A stretch of DNA of 64,000 nt, taken from assembly GCF_025515305.1 (NCBI RefSeq), contig NZ_JAOPHT010000003.1, positions 186,001 through 250,000 of the forward strand, given 5' to 3'. Below, piece by piece: positions 33,169 through 42,115 of the stretch. Position 1 is the stretch's first letter, and each line of letters opens with the position of its first letter. Below the pieces are notes generated by a model that made no database searches, was not told where the DNA came from, and saw only the letters and a program-made list of their open reading frames with translations. Both the position numbers and the translations under genes were made by a program. This stretch comes from Roseicyclus sediminis. GTDB lineage: Bacteria > Pseudomonadota > Alphaproteobacteria > Rhodobacterales > Rhodobacteraceae.

Positions 33169-33748
33169 CGGGGGTTCGCCGCCACCTGGCGGCGACCCGG
33201 GCAGGCGCGGTCTCGGGCCCCCGGTTCCCGGGAGCCGCTCCCCCGCGCCTTCGGGGGCGCTGCCCCCGGCGCCGCGGCACGCGGCGCTCCCCCGGAGTTT
33301 TTTGCCAGGATGAAGGATGGGTGGACCGCGGGTTTCGTCGACATGGGCCGACGGGAGCCGGCATCGCGCAACATCGGGGGGACGGCGTCGAACCGGGGCT
33401 TTGGGCGGTGATGGCCTCTTCCCATGCCCCGAAGTGTGGAGCCGGGAAAATCGGCAGGGGTCGCCTGACAGCGGCGCATGCTGCAGGTTGCGCGCGCTTT
33501 CGGGGGCGCAGACGCGGCCGATCCCGTCGTGCTTCGTCCTTCGGGATCAGGCATCGTGCCGGTCACGCCAGCCCAGCCGGGCGACTCCTTGGGCGGTGGA
33601 AACGCGGCGACGGGGAGGGCGCGGTCTTCCTTGCCGCCGTCGGTCAGGCAGCCGTCCGGTTTCCGGGCTCCGCGGAAATTGCAGACATCCGCCGGCATCG
33701 CGGGCCAGATCCCGGGAGGCCGGATTGGGCCGCCATGGTCGGGGGGGT
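33169..33748. other. 580-bp intergenic stretch without a supported gene
   Basis: Several open frames cross this stretch on both strands, but they are Arg/Pro/Gly-rich, lack ribosome binding sites and show no domain. The left end has a perfect 9-bp inverted repeat (TCGCCGCCA/TGGCGGCGA, 33176-33195) just after the NYN gene, a possible terminator without a T-run. The dispersed repeat copy at 33252-33316 follows. From 33320 to 33748 nothing recognisable is seen. Confidence 0.6.
33252..33316 (+). repeat. Second copy of the dispersed hairpin repeat
   Basis: The element contains CGGGGGC-GCT-GCCCCCG (33252-33268), a second GC-rich inverted segment, and the tail CCCCCGGAGT followed by a T-run and GCCAGGATGAAGG (33290-33316). 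The same hairpin and tail occur in inverted orientation at 2073-2121. The T-run after the GC stems means it may also act as a terminator for the NYN gene. Confidence 0.7.
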
Positions 33749-34366
33749 TCAGGCCCGCCGATAGCGCGCGAGGAAGGTCTTCACCGCCTCGTCCGCGATG
33801 CGGTCGATCTCGGCCTCGGGGGGGTCCTTCTCGATCCCGAAGAGGACCTTGAGCATCAGGTCCGCGCGGCAGAGCTGCGCCAGCTGGTCGGCGGCGAGAA
33901 GGCTGTCCTCCACCTCCAGCGCGGCGCGGGCCCTGGGGCTGTCGAGATACTGGGCGATCTTGCGGCTCCATTTCTTCGGGCCGCTGTCGTAGAAGGTCCG
34001 GCCAAGCTCGGGAAACCGCTGGGCCTCGGCGACGCAGACGCGAAACATGTCCTGGCCGAAACGCGACAGGAAGAAGGTGATCAGCGTCTTGCAGATCATG
34101 CGCAGCGTGTCCTCGACGCTGAGATGCGTGGCGTCGAGCAGGATCTCCACCTCGGCCTGCTGGGCGCACTCGGTTTCCAGAACCGCGAGGAAGAGGTGCT
34201 GCTTGTCGGGAAAGTAGCTGTAGAGCGTTGCCTTCGAGACCCCGGCGTCACGGGCGATCTCGTCGACGCTGGCGCCTTCGAAGCCCTCGCGGAGAAACAC
34301 CGCCTTGGCCCCGTCGATCACCTGGTCGTACTTGCGCCCCTTCTTGATCTGAGCTTCGGCGTTCAT
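33749..34366 (-). CDS. TetR-family transcriptional regulator
   Basis: The 205 aa product has the N-terminal TetR helix-turn-helix (about residues 12-58), with AVFLREGFEGASVDEIARDAGVS and KATLYSYFPDKQHL split over the expected helices. The C-terminal ligand domain resembles the AcrR/RutR-like group (TetR_C). The ATG at 34366 has AAGGGGA upstream. It is divergent from the AEC transporter gene with a 137-bp gap that holds inverted repeats, so control of its own and the transporter gene is likely. Confidence 0.9.
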   Translation of the reverse strand: MNAEAQIKKGRKYDQVIDGAKAVFLREGFEGASVDEIARDAGVSKATLYSYFPDKQHLFLAVLETECAQQAEVEILLDATHLSVEDTLRMICKTLITFFLSRFGQDMFRVCVAEAQRFPELGRTFYDSGPKKWSRKIAQYLDSPRARAALEVEDSLLAADQLAQLCRADLMLKVLFGIEKDPPEAEIDRIADEAVKTFLARYRRA

Positions 34367-34395
34367 GGACGTCCCCTTCCACTGGAGACAACGTA

Positions 34396-34453
34396 AACCA
34401 ATCGGTTCAGTTTCGGCAAGCGTTTCGCTCACAACGATTGCAAAAGTCAATCG
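34396..34453. promoter_or_regulatory. Candidate TetR operator region
   Basis: Two inverted repeats lie between the divergent regulator and transporter genes: AACC-AATC-GGTT (34396-34407) and CGATTG-N7-CAATCG (34435-34453). Either could be the operator. The shared AATCG/CGATT core suggests related half-sites. Confidence 0.4.
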
Positions 34454-34503
34454 AGTGGACGCGTCTGGACAGCGGCTTCGCCGCGGCGTAGCGAAGGGTC
34501 GAC

Positions 34504-35454
34504 ATGATCGAGATCTTCCTGAAGACCCTGCCATTCTTCGCGCTGATCGCGCTGGGCTTCCAGGCCTGCCGGTCGGGGTTCTTCACGGCCGAGGCCGCGG
34601 CCTATCTCACCAAGTTCGTCTTCTACTTCGCGCTTTCGGCGATGCTGTTCCGGTTCGCGGCGAACCTGAGCCTCGGGGAGATCTTCGACTGGTGGTTCGT
34701 GGCTGCGTATCTCTGGGGATGTTTCGTCGTCTACCTGATCGCCACGGGGGTCGCGATCCTGCGCCGCAGGCCGATGGCCGAGGCCGCGGTCGAGGCGCAA
34801 TGCGCGGTGATCGGGAACACGGGCTTTCTCGGTGTGCCGATGCTGGTGGTTCTGCTGGGCGAGGCGGCGGCGGGGCCTGTCCTGATGGTTCTGGCGCTCG
34901 ACCTCATCGTGTTCTCGACGCTCATCGTCGTCCTCGTCACCGGCAGCCGCGAGGGCCGGGTGAGCCTCGCCACGCTCCGCAATGTCGGGCTCGGCCTGCT
35001 GAAGAACCCGATGATCGTGTCGATGACGCTTGGCCTGGCATGGTCGGGGACGGGCTGGGACGTGCCGGGGCCGGTGAACGAGTTTCTCGCGATCCTCGGC
35101 GCGGCCGCGACGCCCGGCGCGCTTTTCGCGATCGGGGCGTCGCTCGCGGGGAAGTCCGCCGAACGGCTGTCGGTGGCGGGGTGGCTCAGCTTCTGCAAGC
35201 TGGTGCTGCACCCGGCGGCGGTGGCGCTGGCGGCGCTGTGGCTGTTCCCGGTGCCGACCTTCGACGCGGCGGTGATGATCGCGGCGGCGTCGCTTCCGGT
35301 GGCGGGCAACGTGTACATCCTGGCGCAGCATTACGGGGTCGCGCCGCAGCGGGTGTCGGCCTCGATCCTGATATCGACCGCCGTGTCGATCCTGACCGTC
35401 TCGGCGGTGATCGCCTGGGTGGCGGGGTATGCGGGGATCGTGGTGGGCGGTTGA
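34504..35454 (+). CDS. AEC-family (auxin efflux carrier-like) membrane transporter
   Basis: The 316 aa product is almost wholly hydrophobic with about ten membrane segments and the AEC-family pattern, including NTGFLGVPML near residue 100 and a late GNVYILAQHYG. The substrate cannot be told from sequence; bacterial members move organic acids or amino acid derivatives. It is divergent from a TetR regulator, suggesting inducible export or uptake. fghA begins 60 nt downstream. Confidence 0.85.
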   Translation: MIEIFLKTLPFFALIALGFQACRSGFFTAEAAAYLTKFVFYFALSAMLFRFAANLSLGEIFDWWFVAAYLWGCFVVYLIATGVAILRRRPMAEAAVEAQCAVIGNTGFLGVPMLVVLLGEAAAGPVLMVLALDLIVFSTLIVVLVTGSREGRVSLATLRNVGLGLLKNPMIVSMTLGLAWSGTGWDVPGPVNEFLAILGAAATPGALFAIGASLAGKSAERLSVAGWLSFCKLVLHPAAVALAALWLFPVPTFDAAVMIAAASLPVAGNVYILAQHYGVAPQRVSASILISTAVSILTVSAVIAWVAGYAGIVVGG

Positions 35455-35514
35455 GCGCTTGCGGCCCGCGGGTCCGGCGCGTTACCGATAGGGTGCCGGC
35501 GAGGGGAGTTAGCC

Positions 35515-36354
35515 ATGGACACGATCTCGGAGAACCGTTGTTTCGGCGGGACGCAGGGCGTCTACCGGCACGTCTCGGACGCGACGGGCACGGAAATGAC
35601 GTTCGGCCTCTTCGTGCCGGCGGAGGGCGCCTCGGGTCCCGTGCCGGTCCTGTGGTTCCTCTCGGGGCTGACCTGCACGCACGAGAACGCCATGGTGAAG
35701 GCCGGGGCGCAGAACTGGGCGGCGGAGCAGGGCATCGCGCTGGTCTTTCCGGACACCTCGCCAAGGGGCCCCGGCGTTCCGGACGATGCGGCCTACGACC
35801 TCGGACAGGGGGCCGGTTTCTACGTCAACGCCACGCAGGACCCATGGGCCGAGCATTTCCAGATGTGGGACTACGTGACCGACGAACTGCCCCGGAAACT
35901 GTTCGACCGGTTCGCGCTCGACGAGGAGCGGCAGGGCATCACGGGGCATTCCATGGGTGGGCACGGGGCGCTGACGATCGCCATGAGTTTTCCCGACCGT
36001 TTCGCCTCGGTCTCGGCCTTCGCACCGATCTGCAACCCGATGGAGAGCGACTGGGGCCGCAAGCAGTTCACCGCCTATCTCGGCGAGAACACAGCGCTCT
36101 GGGAGCCGCATGACGCGACGGTCCTGATGCGCGAGAAGGGGTTCCCGGGGCCGGTCCTGATCGATACCGGCACGGTGGACCAGTTCGGCGACCTGCTCGG
36201 CACCGAGGCGCTGGCCGAGGCCATGGTCGCGCGGCGGCAGAACGGGACGATCCGGATGCAGCCCGGCTACGACCATTCCTATTTCTTCGTCTCGACCTTC
36301 ATGGAGGATCACGTGAGTTTTCACGCCGAGGCGCTCTATGGGGTGGACGCATGA
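35515..36354 (+). CDS. fghA: S-formylglutathione hydrolase
   Basis: FghA hydrolyses S-formylglutathione to formate and glutathione, the step after the class III alcohol dehydrogenase. The 279 aa product is an esterase-D-type alpha/beta hydrolase with nucleophile Ser146 in GHSMGGHGA, SGLTCTHEN near the oxyanion region and a late His in GYDHSYFF. GAGGGGAG precedes the ATG. The stop overlaps the HAD gene as ATGA. Confidence 0.95.
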   Translation: MDTISENRCFGGTQGVYRHVSDATGTEMTFGLFVPAEGASGPVPVLWFLSGLTCTHENAMVKAGAQNWAAEQGIALVFPDTSPRGPGVPDDAAYDLGQGAGFYVNATQDPWAEHFQMWDYVTDELPRKLFDRFALDEERQGITGHSMGGHGALTIAMSFPDRFASVSAFAPICNPMESDWGRKQFTAYLGENTALWEPHDATVLMREKGFPGPVLIDTGTVDQFGDLLGTEALAEAMVARRQNGTIRMQPGYDHSYFFVSTFMEDHVSFHAEALYGVDA

Positions 36355-37004
36355 CCGCCCCTGCCGCGAACCGCGCCGGGACATCCGTCGACGCCGTCAT
36401 CTTCGACATCGGCAACGTTCTGATCGAGTGGCAGCCCGAGCGCTATTACGACCGAACGATCGGCGAGGACCGCCGCCGCGCCATGTTCGCCGAGGTGGAC
36501 CTGCACGGCATGAACGACCGCGTGGACCTCGGGCATGGGTTCCGTGACGTGATCTACGAAACCGCCGAGACCTATCCGCACTGGCGCGCCGAGATCCGCG
36601 ACTGGCACGACAACTGGATCCAGCTGGCGCAACCGGTGATCCCGCATTCGGTGAAACTTTTGCGGACGCTGCGCGCGAAGGGTGTGCCGGTCTTCGCGCT
36701 GACGAATTTCGGGATCGAGAGCTTCGCCTACGCCCGGACCCAATTCGATTTCCTCAACGAGTTCGACCGCGAATTCGTCTCGGGGCACATGGGCGTGATC
36801 AAGCCCGATCCGCGCATCTACGAAATGGTGGAGGAGGAATGCGGCGTTCCGCCCGGCCGGCTTTTGTTTGCGGACGACCGGGAGAAGAACGTGGATGCCG
36901 CCCGCGCGCGGGGCTGGCAGGCGCATCTCTTCGAGGCGCCCGAGGGCTGGGCCGCGGCGCTGGTGGCGGCGGGGCTTCTGACACCCGAGGAGGCCGCGCC
37001 GTGA
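36351..37004 (+). CDS. HAD-family hydrolase (subfamily IA)
   Basis: The 217 aa product has the haloacid dehalogenase motifs: FDIGNVLIEW with the nucleophile Asp (motif I), FALTNFG (motif II), a Lys in VIKPDPRIYE (motif III) and FADDREKNVDAA (motif IV). A helical cap lies between motifs I and II. It resembles YihX-type sugar-phosphate phosphatases, but the substrate is not certain. It overlaps fghA and the next gene by 4 nt each. Confidence 0.88.
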   Translation: MTAPAANRAGTSVDAVIFDIGNVLIEWQPERYYDRTIGEDRRRAMFAEVDLHGMNDRVDLGHGFRDVIYETAETYPHWRAEIRDWHDNWIQLAQPVIPHSVKLLRTLRAKGVPVFALTNFGIESFAYARTQFDFLNEFDREFVSGHMGVIKPDPRIYEMVEEECGVPPGRLLFADDREKNVDAARARGWQAHLFEAPEGWAAALVAAGLLTPEEAAP

Positions 37005-37918
37005 GCGTGGTCATCGTCGCCGCCGAGGCCGAGGCGCGGCTCGACTGGCTGGCCCTCACCGATGCATTGGAGGCGGGGCACCATCTTCCGAAGGCGGAGA
37101 TCGGCGACACCTTCCTTTATCGCGGGGGCGATACGCTTCTCAGCCGGGCGGCCTGGATCGACGGGATGGGGATGCTGGTGAAGACGGCCACGATCTTCCC
37201 CGGCAATGCCACGCGGGGCGCGGCCGCGATCAATGGCGGCGTGACGCTCTATTCCGACGCGGACGGGACGCTCGAGGCGATCCTCGATTTCCATCTCGTG
37301 ACGAAGTGGAAGACGGCGGGCGACAGCCTTCTGGCCGCCCGCAAGCTGGCGCGACCCGACAGCGGGACCATCCTGATCGTGGGCGCAGGCACCGTGGCGC
37401 GGTCGCTCCGCGAGGCCTATGGCGCGGCTTTCCCCCAGGCGCGGTTCCGCATCTGGAACCGGTCGCCGGACCCGGCGATGCGGCTCGCGGCGCAGTTCCC
37501 CGACACCGAGGCGGTGCAGGACCTGGAGGGCGCCGTGGGCGCGGCCGATATCGTGACCTGCGCGACGATGTCCACGACGCCCGTGATCCAGGGGGCGTGG
37601 CTGCGTCCCGGGACCCATGTGGACCTGATCGGCGCCTACCGTCCCGACATGCGCGAGGCCGATGACGATGTCCTGCGGCGCGGGCGGCTTTTCGTCGATG
37701 CGCGCGACACGACGCTCGGCCATATCGGCGAGGTGAAGATCCCGCTGGAGGCCGGCGTGATCGCCGAGCCGGACGTGCTTGGGGATTACTACGACCTGTC
37801 CGGCGAGGTCTTCGCACGGACCTCGGACGACGAGATCACCGTCTTCAAGAACGGAGGCGGCGCGCATCTCGACCTGATGTGCGCGCGTTACATCCTCGGC
37901 GCCGTCCAAAGCGGTTGA
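37001..37918 (+). CDS. Ornithine cyclodeaminase/mu-crystallin family protein
   Basis: The 305 aa product has the family layout: an N-terminal substrate region with GNATRGAAAINGGVTLY, then a Rossmann domain starting ILIVGAGTVARSL around residues 123-135. Members act as ornithine or other imino/amino acid dehydrogenases or deaminases, and some are ketimine reductases, so the substrate is open. The start is GTG, overlapping the HAD stop as GTGA. It converges on the MFS gene. Confidence 0.87.
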   Translation: MSVVIVAAEAEARLDWLALTDALEAGHHLPKAEIGDTFLYRGGDTLLSRAAWIDGMGMLVKTATIFPGNATRGAAAINGGVTLYSDADGTLEAILDFHLVTKWKTAGDSLLAARKLARPDSGTILIVGAGTVARSLREAYGAAFPQARFRIWNRSPDPAMRLAAQFPDTEAVQDLEGAVGAADIVTCATMSTTPVIQGAWLRPGTHVDLIGAYRPDMREADDDVLRRGRLFVDARDTTLGHIGEVKIPLEAGVIAEPDVLGDYYDLSGEVFARTSDDEITVFKNGGGAHLDLMCARYILGAVQSG

Positions 37919-37940
37919 TGGGCCATCGCCGGTTCCGGGG

Positions 37941-39191
37941 TCACGCGGCCATCGGGGTGGGCGCGCGGTCCTTCAGCGGCATCTCGCGGACCGGAAGGTG
38001 GACCAGCGCGCTCAGCGCGCCGACCCCGACACCGACCCACCAGACGGCGGTGTAGTCGCCGTAGATGTCGTACATCCAGCCGCCCAGCCAGACGCCGAGG
38101 AAACTGCCGAGCTGGTGGCTGAAGAAGACGATGCCATAGAGCGTCCCCATGTAGCGTAGGCCGTAGATGTAGCCCACGAGGCCCGAGGTCAGCGGCACCG
38201 TCGCCAGCCAGAGCGACCCCATGACCAGCGAGAACACGATCACAGTCAAGGGCGTGATCGGCAGGAGGATGAAGATCCCCGCCGCCACCGTCCGTCCGGT
38301 GTAGATCGACGCGAGCAGGAATTTCCGGGGGAACCGGTTTCCGAGCCATCCCGCCGTGATGGTGCCCGCGATGTTGGCCAGCCCGATGAGCGATATGGCG
38401 ATCGCCCCCAGCGCCGAGGTCGTGGTGATCCCGATGCCATGCAGCATGCTGCCGGGTTCGATCGGGCCGCAAAGCTCGGTCACGAAGGCCGGGAAGTGCG
38501 CGGTGATGAAGCCGAGCTGGTAGCCGCAGGAGAAGAAACCCACGAAGATCAGCGTGAAGGACGGGTCGCGGAACGCGCGGCCCAGAACCTCGCCCATGCT
38601 TTCCTGAAGTTCCGCCCGGCTGGCGGGCGCCGGGCTGCGCAGCAGCGGCAGCGCGAAGAGCGACGCGAGGATGACCCCGGCGAAGACGAGAAAGACGCTC
38701 TGCCATGGCAGGAACGAGAGGAGCCCCTCGGCCAGCGGCGCGCCGATCACCTGTCCTGCGGATCCTGCCGCCGTGGCGATCCCGAGCGCGAGCGAGCGGT
38801 GCTCGTCCGAGGCCGCGCGCCCAACGACGGCGAGGATCACGCCAAAGCCCGTCCCGGCGATGCCGAAGCCGACCATGATTTCCAAAAGCTGATGCTGTTC
38901 CGGCGTGACGGCGAAGGCGGACAGGACGAGGCCGGTTGCGTACAGCAGCGCGCCCAGCACGATGGCCCGTCTGTCGCCGAAGCGCTCGGCGATGGCCCCG
39001 AAAATCGGCTGACCGATGCCCCATGCGAGGTTCTGGATCGCGATGGCGAGGCTGAACTCGGCCCGGAGCCAGCCGAATTCCTCGGCGATCGGGATCTGGA
39101 ACACGCCGAAGCTCGCCCGGACGGCGAAGCTGAGGAGAATGATGATCGAGCCCCCGACGAGCACCGGGGTGAGAAGCGATTGCCTGGCCAT
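37941..39191 (-). CDS. Major facilitator superfamily transporter
   Basis: The 416 aa product has about 12 membrane segments in two halves. It has the MFS loop signature between helices 2 and 3 (GAIAERFGDRRAIVLG) and a related GWLGNRFPRK between helices 8 and 9. The substrate is unknown. An upstream in-frame ATG at 39263 would add 24 polar residues; the ATG at 39191 starts directly at the first helix. The 146-bp gap to zapE contains the palindrome AAGAT-A-ATCTT (39264-39274), possibly part of a divergent promoter. Confidence 0.88.
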   Translation of the reverse strand: MARQSLLTPVLVGGSIIILLSFAVRASFGVFQIPIAEEFGWLRAEFSLAIAIQNLAWGIGQPIFGAIAERFGDRRAIVLGALLYATGLVLSAFAVTPEQHQLLEIMVGFGIAGTGFGVILAVVGRAASDEHRSLALGIATAAGSAGQVIGAPLAEGLLSFLPWQSVFLVFAGVILASLFALPLLRSPAPASRAELQESMGEVLGRAFRDPSFTLIFVGFFSCGYQLGFITAHFPAFVTELCGPIEPGSMLHGIGITTTSALGAIAISLIGLANIAGTITAGWLGNRFPRKFLLASIYTGRTVAAGIFILLPITPLTVIVFSLVMGSLWLATVPLTSGLVGYIYGLRYMGTLYGIVFFSHQLGSFLGVWLGGWMYDIYGDYTAVWWVGVGVGALSALVHLPVREMPLKDRAPTPMAA

Positions 39192-39337
39192 GTCCGTCCC
39201 TTCCAGCACTTCGCTAGCCCCGGCGCGGCCCTTGGGCAATGCAGCTTTTCTGATGCCATACATAAGATAATCTTGTCTGGCGCCCGGGGCGGAATTCCCG
39301 GTGGCGATCCTGGCGCGAAAGGCGCTAGGAACGGCGC

Positions 39338-40429
39338 ATGGGTCAGCATCTTCAAGCGATCTACGACACCCGAGTGGCCGAGGGCATGCTGCGTCCGGAT
39401 CCGGCGCAACGTGCCGCGCTCCTGCGTCTGGAGGAATTGCGCGAGAAGCTCGAAGCGCCCGAGCGCAAGGGTCTGCTTGCGCGCTTCCGTCGCGTCGAGC
39501 CCGCCGGCAAGCAGGGGCTCTATCTCTGGGGCGGGGTCGGGCGCGGCAAGTCGATGCTGATGGACCTGTTCTTCGCCCATGTCGGGATCGAGGCCAAGCG
39601 GCGCGTCCATTTTCACGCCTTCATGCAGGAGGTGCAGGCCGCGCTGCACGAGGCCCGCAAGACCGGCGTGGACGACGCGATCCGCCCGGTGGCCGAGGCG
39701 ATCTCGGCCAGGCTGCGCCTGTTGTGCTTCGACGAGATGCAGATCACCGACATCGCCGACGCGATGATCGTCGGGCGGCTTTTCGAGAAGCTGTTCGAGG
39801 CCGGGGTCGTCGTTGTCACCACCTCGAACCGCCCGCCGCGCGACCTCTACAAGGACGGTCTGAACCGGGACATCTTCCTGCCCTTCATCCGGCTTCTGGA
39901 GGAGCGGCTGGAGGTCGACGAACTGGAGGCTATGACCGACTACCGGCAGGACCGGCTGGCGGGCAACCCGGTGTATTTCGCACCTCTCGACAAGGCGGCC
40001 GGCCGCGCGCTGAACGAGATCTGGCGCGACCTCACCCATGGGCGCGAGGAGGAACTGGTGCTCGAGGTGAAGGGCCGGGCGGTGCACCTGCCGCGCTACT
40101 GGGCCGGCATGGCGCGCTGCACCTTCTGGGAGCTGTGTGGCCAGCCGCTCGGTCCGGCCGATTACCTCGCGCTGGTCGGGGCGGTGAAACTTCTCGTGGT
40201 CGAGGGCATTCCCCGGCTCGATTCGACACGGTTCAACGAGGCGAAACGGTTCGTGACGCTGATCGACTCGCTCTACGAGGGGCATGTGCGGCTGATCTGC
40301 TCGGCCGAGGCGGAGCCGGAGAAGCTCTATACCGAGGGCGAGGGCAGCTTCGAATTCGAACGCACCGCGAGCCGGCTGCGGGAAATGCAGGGCGCCGACT
40401 GGGGCAAGGGGCGGGATGGCACGGCCTGA
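39338..40429 (+). CDS. zapE: ZapE (AFG1-like ATPase), cell division protein
   Basis: The 363 aa product is an AAA-type ATPase of the ZapE/AFG1/Lace1 family, which in Escherichia coli influences Z-ring stability and in mitochondria acts in protein quality control. Walker A is GGVGRGKS at residues 65-72 and Walker B is LLCFDE ending at 133, followed by MQITDIAD, typical of the family. AGGA precedes the ATG. It stands alone and converges on the next minus-strand gene. Confidence 0.93.
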   Translation: MGQHLQAIYDTRVAEGMLRPDPAQRAALLRLEELREKLEAPERKGLLARFRRVEPAGKQGLYLWGGVGRGKSMLMDLFFAHVGIEAKRRVHFHAFMQEVQAALHEARKTGVDDAIRPVAEAISARLRLLCFDEMQITDIADAMIVGRLFEKLFEAGVVVVTTSNRPPRDLYKDGLNRDIFLPFIRLLEERLEVDELEAMTDYRQDRLAGNPVYFAPLDKAAGRALNEIWRDLTHGREEELVLEVKGRAVHLPRYWAGMARCTFWELCGQPLGPADYLALVGAVKLLVVEGIPRLDSTRFNEAKRFVTLIDSLYEGHVRLICSAEAEPEKLYTEGEGSFEFERTASRLREMQGADWGKGRDGTA

Positions 40430-40477
40430 CCGCGCGGTGGCAGCGGACGACCCGGGGACCGGGCCGTCCTTGCAGTC

Positions 40478-41335
40478 TCACATGCCGCCGAGCGATGCGG
40501 CGAAGCCGGAGATGCCGTCCATCCCGAGATCGGCCAGCATGGTTGCCTCGCCCGTCGAAAGGTCGATGGCATAGAGACCCGCCGTCGTGGCGCCCTCGGC
40601 CTGCAGAATTGCATAGGCGCGGTCCGTGCCCTCTTCGGGCGAGACGATGTCGAAGCCGCCCATCGCGGAGACGTCCATCGCCATCCCGTCCACCGTGATC
40701 GGTCCGACCGTGGCGAGGGTGCCCTCGTTGTTGGCCAGCGTCACGAGCGCATCCGTCGCCGCGTCGAGCGCGAACTGCGCGGTCCCCGAGGCGGTCATCC
40801 CGGAAATGGCATTGGTGTAGGCATTGGCGAAGACCATCGGCGTCGCCGCTTCATTCGCGTCGCCCGCCGCATAGGCGAGGCCGGTGAAGCGGCGCACGGT
40901 CCCCGCGCGCTCATCGTTGTCCCCAAAGCCTTCCGGGAAATAGACGAGGTTGTCGCCGGCGGTGGACACGGCCCTGACCGCATCGATCGCGTTGTTGAAG
41001 TCGAGGCCGCCCATCGCGCCGTTCGCAAGGGCGGCATCCCCGACGAAGCTCGCGCCGAGGTCGGTCATCGCCCCGGTCGCGGGATCGATGGTGAAGACCG
41101 CTCCGTCTCCGATCCCCAGAAGTTCGCCGGTCACGGGACGCCACGCGATAGCCCTGAGTGGCGTTTCCAGCATGTGGACCATCGCGCTGTCGGGTGCGGA
41201 GATGTCCGGCATGACGGCGAGCGAGGAACCGCCCTGGGCAAGGACATAGCCCGCCGTCGCGGCATGTCCGTCGGCAAGGCTCGGTCCAGCCGCGAGCACG
41301 GCGAGGGTGGTGGCGGTGATCTGGCGCAACGACAT
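40478..41335 (-). CDS. Secreted DUF4394-like repeat protein
   Basis: The 285 aa product has a signal peptide (residues 1-22). Its mature part has repeated units of Gly-Asp/Thr-x-Gly turns alternating with hydrophobic strands, such as DPATGAMTDLGASF and DLSTGEATMLADLG. This fits the DUF4394 type of beta-propeller-like extracellular proteins. The function is unknown. It contains no Cys, which is unusual for a secreted protein of this size but normal for such repeats. Confidence 0.75.
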   Translation of the reverse strand: MSLRQITATTLAVLAAGPSLADGHAATAGYVLAQGGSSLAVMPDISAPDSAMVHMLETPLRAIAWRPVTGELLGIGDGAVFTIDPATGAMTDLGASFVGDAALANGAMGGLDFNNAIDAVRAVSTAGDNLVYFPEGFGDNDERAGTVRRFTGLAYAAGDANEAATPMVFANAYTNAISGMTASGTAQFALDAATDALVTLANNEGTLATVGPITVDGMAMDVSAMGGFDIVSPEEGTDRAYAILQAEGATTAGLYAIDLSTGEATMLADLGMDGISGFAASLGGM

Positions 41336-41513
41336 GGTGTTCCTTTCTGAGTGCGGTGATCGATGTCGGCGCGTTCCAGCGTTCCGACGCCCATAGCCAC
41401 GGCGGATCGACACCGGAAGTTTCAGCGCGCGGGAAAAAAATTCGGCCGGATGTTTCGTTGACCTCCGGCCCCGGCCAGCTACCGTGAAGCGCCCCGGAAG
41501 AAGGAGAGCCGCG

Positions 41514-42113
41514 ATGCCCCGAACGACCCTGCCGACCCGCGCCCTGGCGCTTGCCGTTCCCCTTCTTCTTCTCGCGGCCCAGGCGGGCGCCCACACGGGT
41601 GAGGGGATCAACACAGGCTTCGCCTCGGGCTTCTGGCATCCGATCCTCGGTTGGGACCACGTGGTGGCGATGGTCGCCGTGGGACTCTGGGGCGCCTTCC
41701 TCGGCGCGCCGGCGATCTGGATCCTGCCGGTGGTCTTTCCGCTGGTCATGGCCTTCGGCGGGGCGCTGGGCGTGATGGGCGTGCCGCTGCCGGCGGTGGA
41801 GACGGGCATCGCATTGTCGGGCGTGATCCTCGGCCTTCTGATCGCCTTCGCGGTCAAGGCGCCGATTTGGGTTGCCGCCGTCATCGTCGGGCTGTTCGCG
41901 ATCTTCCATGGCCATGCGCATGGCACCGAGCTGCCCGAAGCCTTCAGCCCCTACGGCTATGCGGTCGGCTTCGTGGTCGGCACCGGGCTTCTGCACATGG
42001 CGGGCATCGCCTTCGGCCTGCTCACGCGGTCGGAAACCGGCAAGCTGGCGGTGCGCGGCGCGGGCGGGGTCATCGCGCTGGTGGGCGCGGCGTTCCTCTT
42101 CGGTCTCGCCTGA
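41514..42113 (+). CDS. HupE/UreJ-family membrane protein
   Basis: The 199 aa product has a signal-like N terminus ending at AGAH, then six hydrophobic segments. The family signature HPILGWDHVVAM lies near residue 43 and FHGHAHGTE near residue 133. HupE and UreJ are implicated in nickel (or related metal) uptake for hydrogenase and urease. Neither enzyme is encoded in this window, so the partner is unknown. AAGGAGAG precedes the ATG. It is coupled to the following membrane protein gene. Confidence 0.88.
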   Translation: MPRTTLPTRALALAVPLLLLAAQAGAHTGEGINTGFASGFWHPILGWDHVVAMVAVGLWGAFLGAPAIWILPVVFPLVMAFGGALGVMGVPLPAVETGIALSGVILGLLIAFAVKAPIWVAAVIVGLFAIFHGHAHGTELPEAFSPYGYAVGFVVGTGLLHMAGIAFGLLTRSETGKLAVRGAGGVIALVGAAFLFGLA

Positions 42114-42115
42114 TC

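Noticed and set aside
33317-33748. Open frames across the 33.3-33.7 kb gap
   Set aside because: All are low-complexity, overlap on both strands and lack start signals. Peptides with the string FILAKNSGG come from translating the dispersed repeat.
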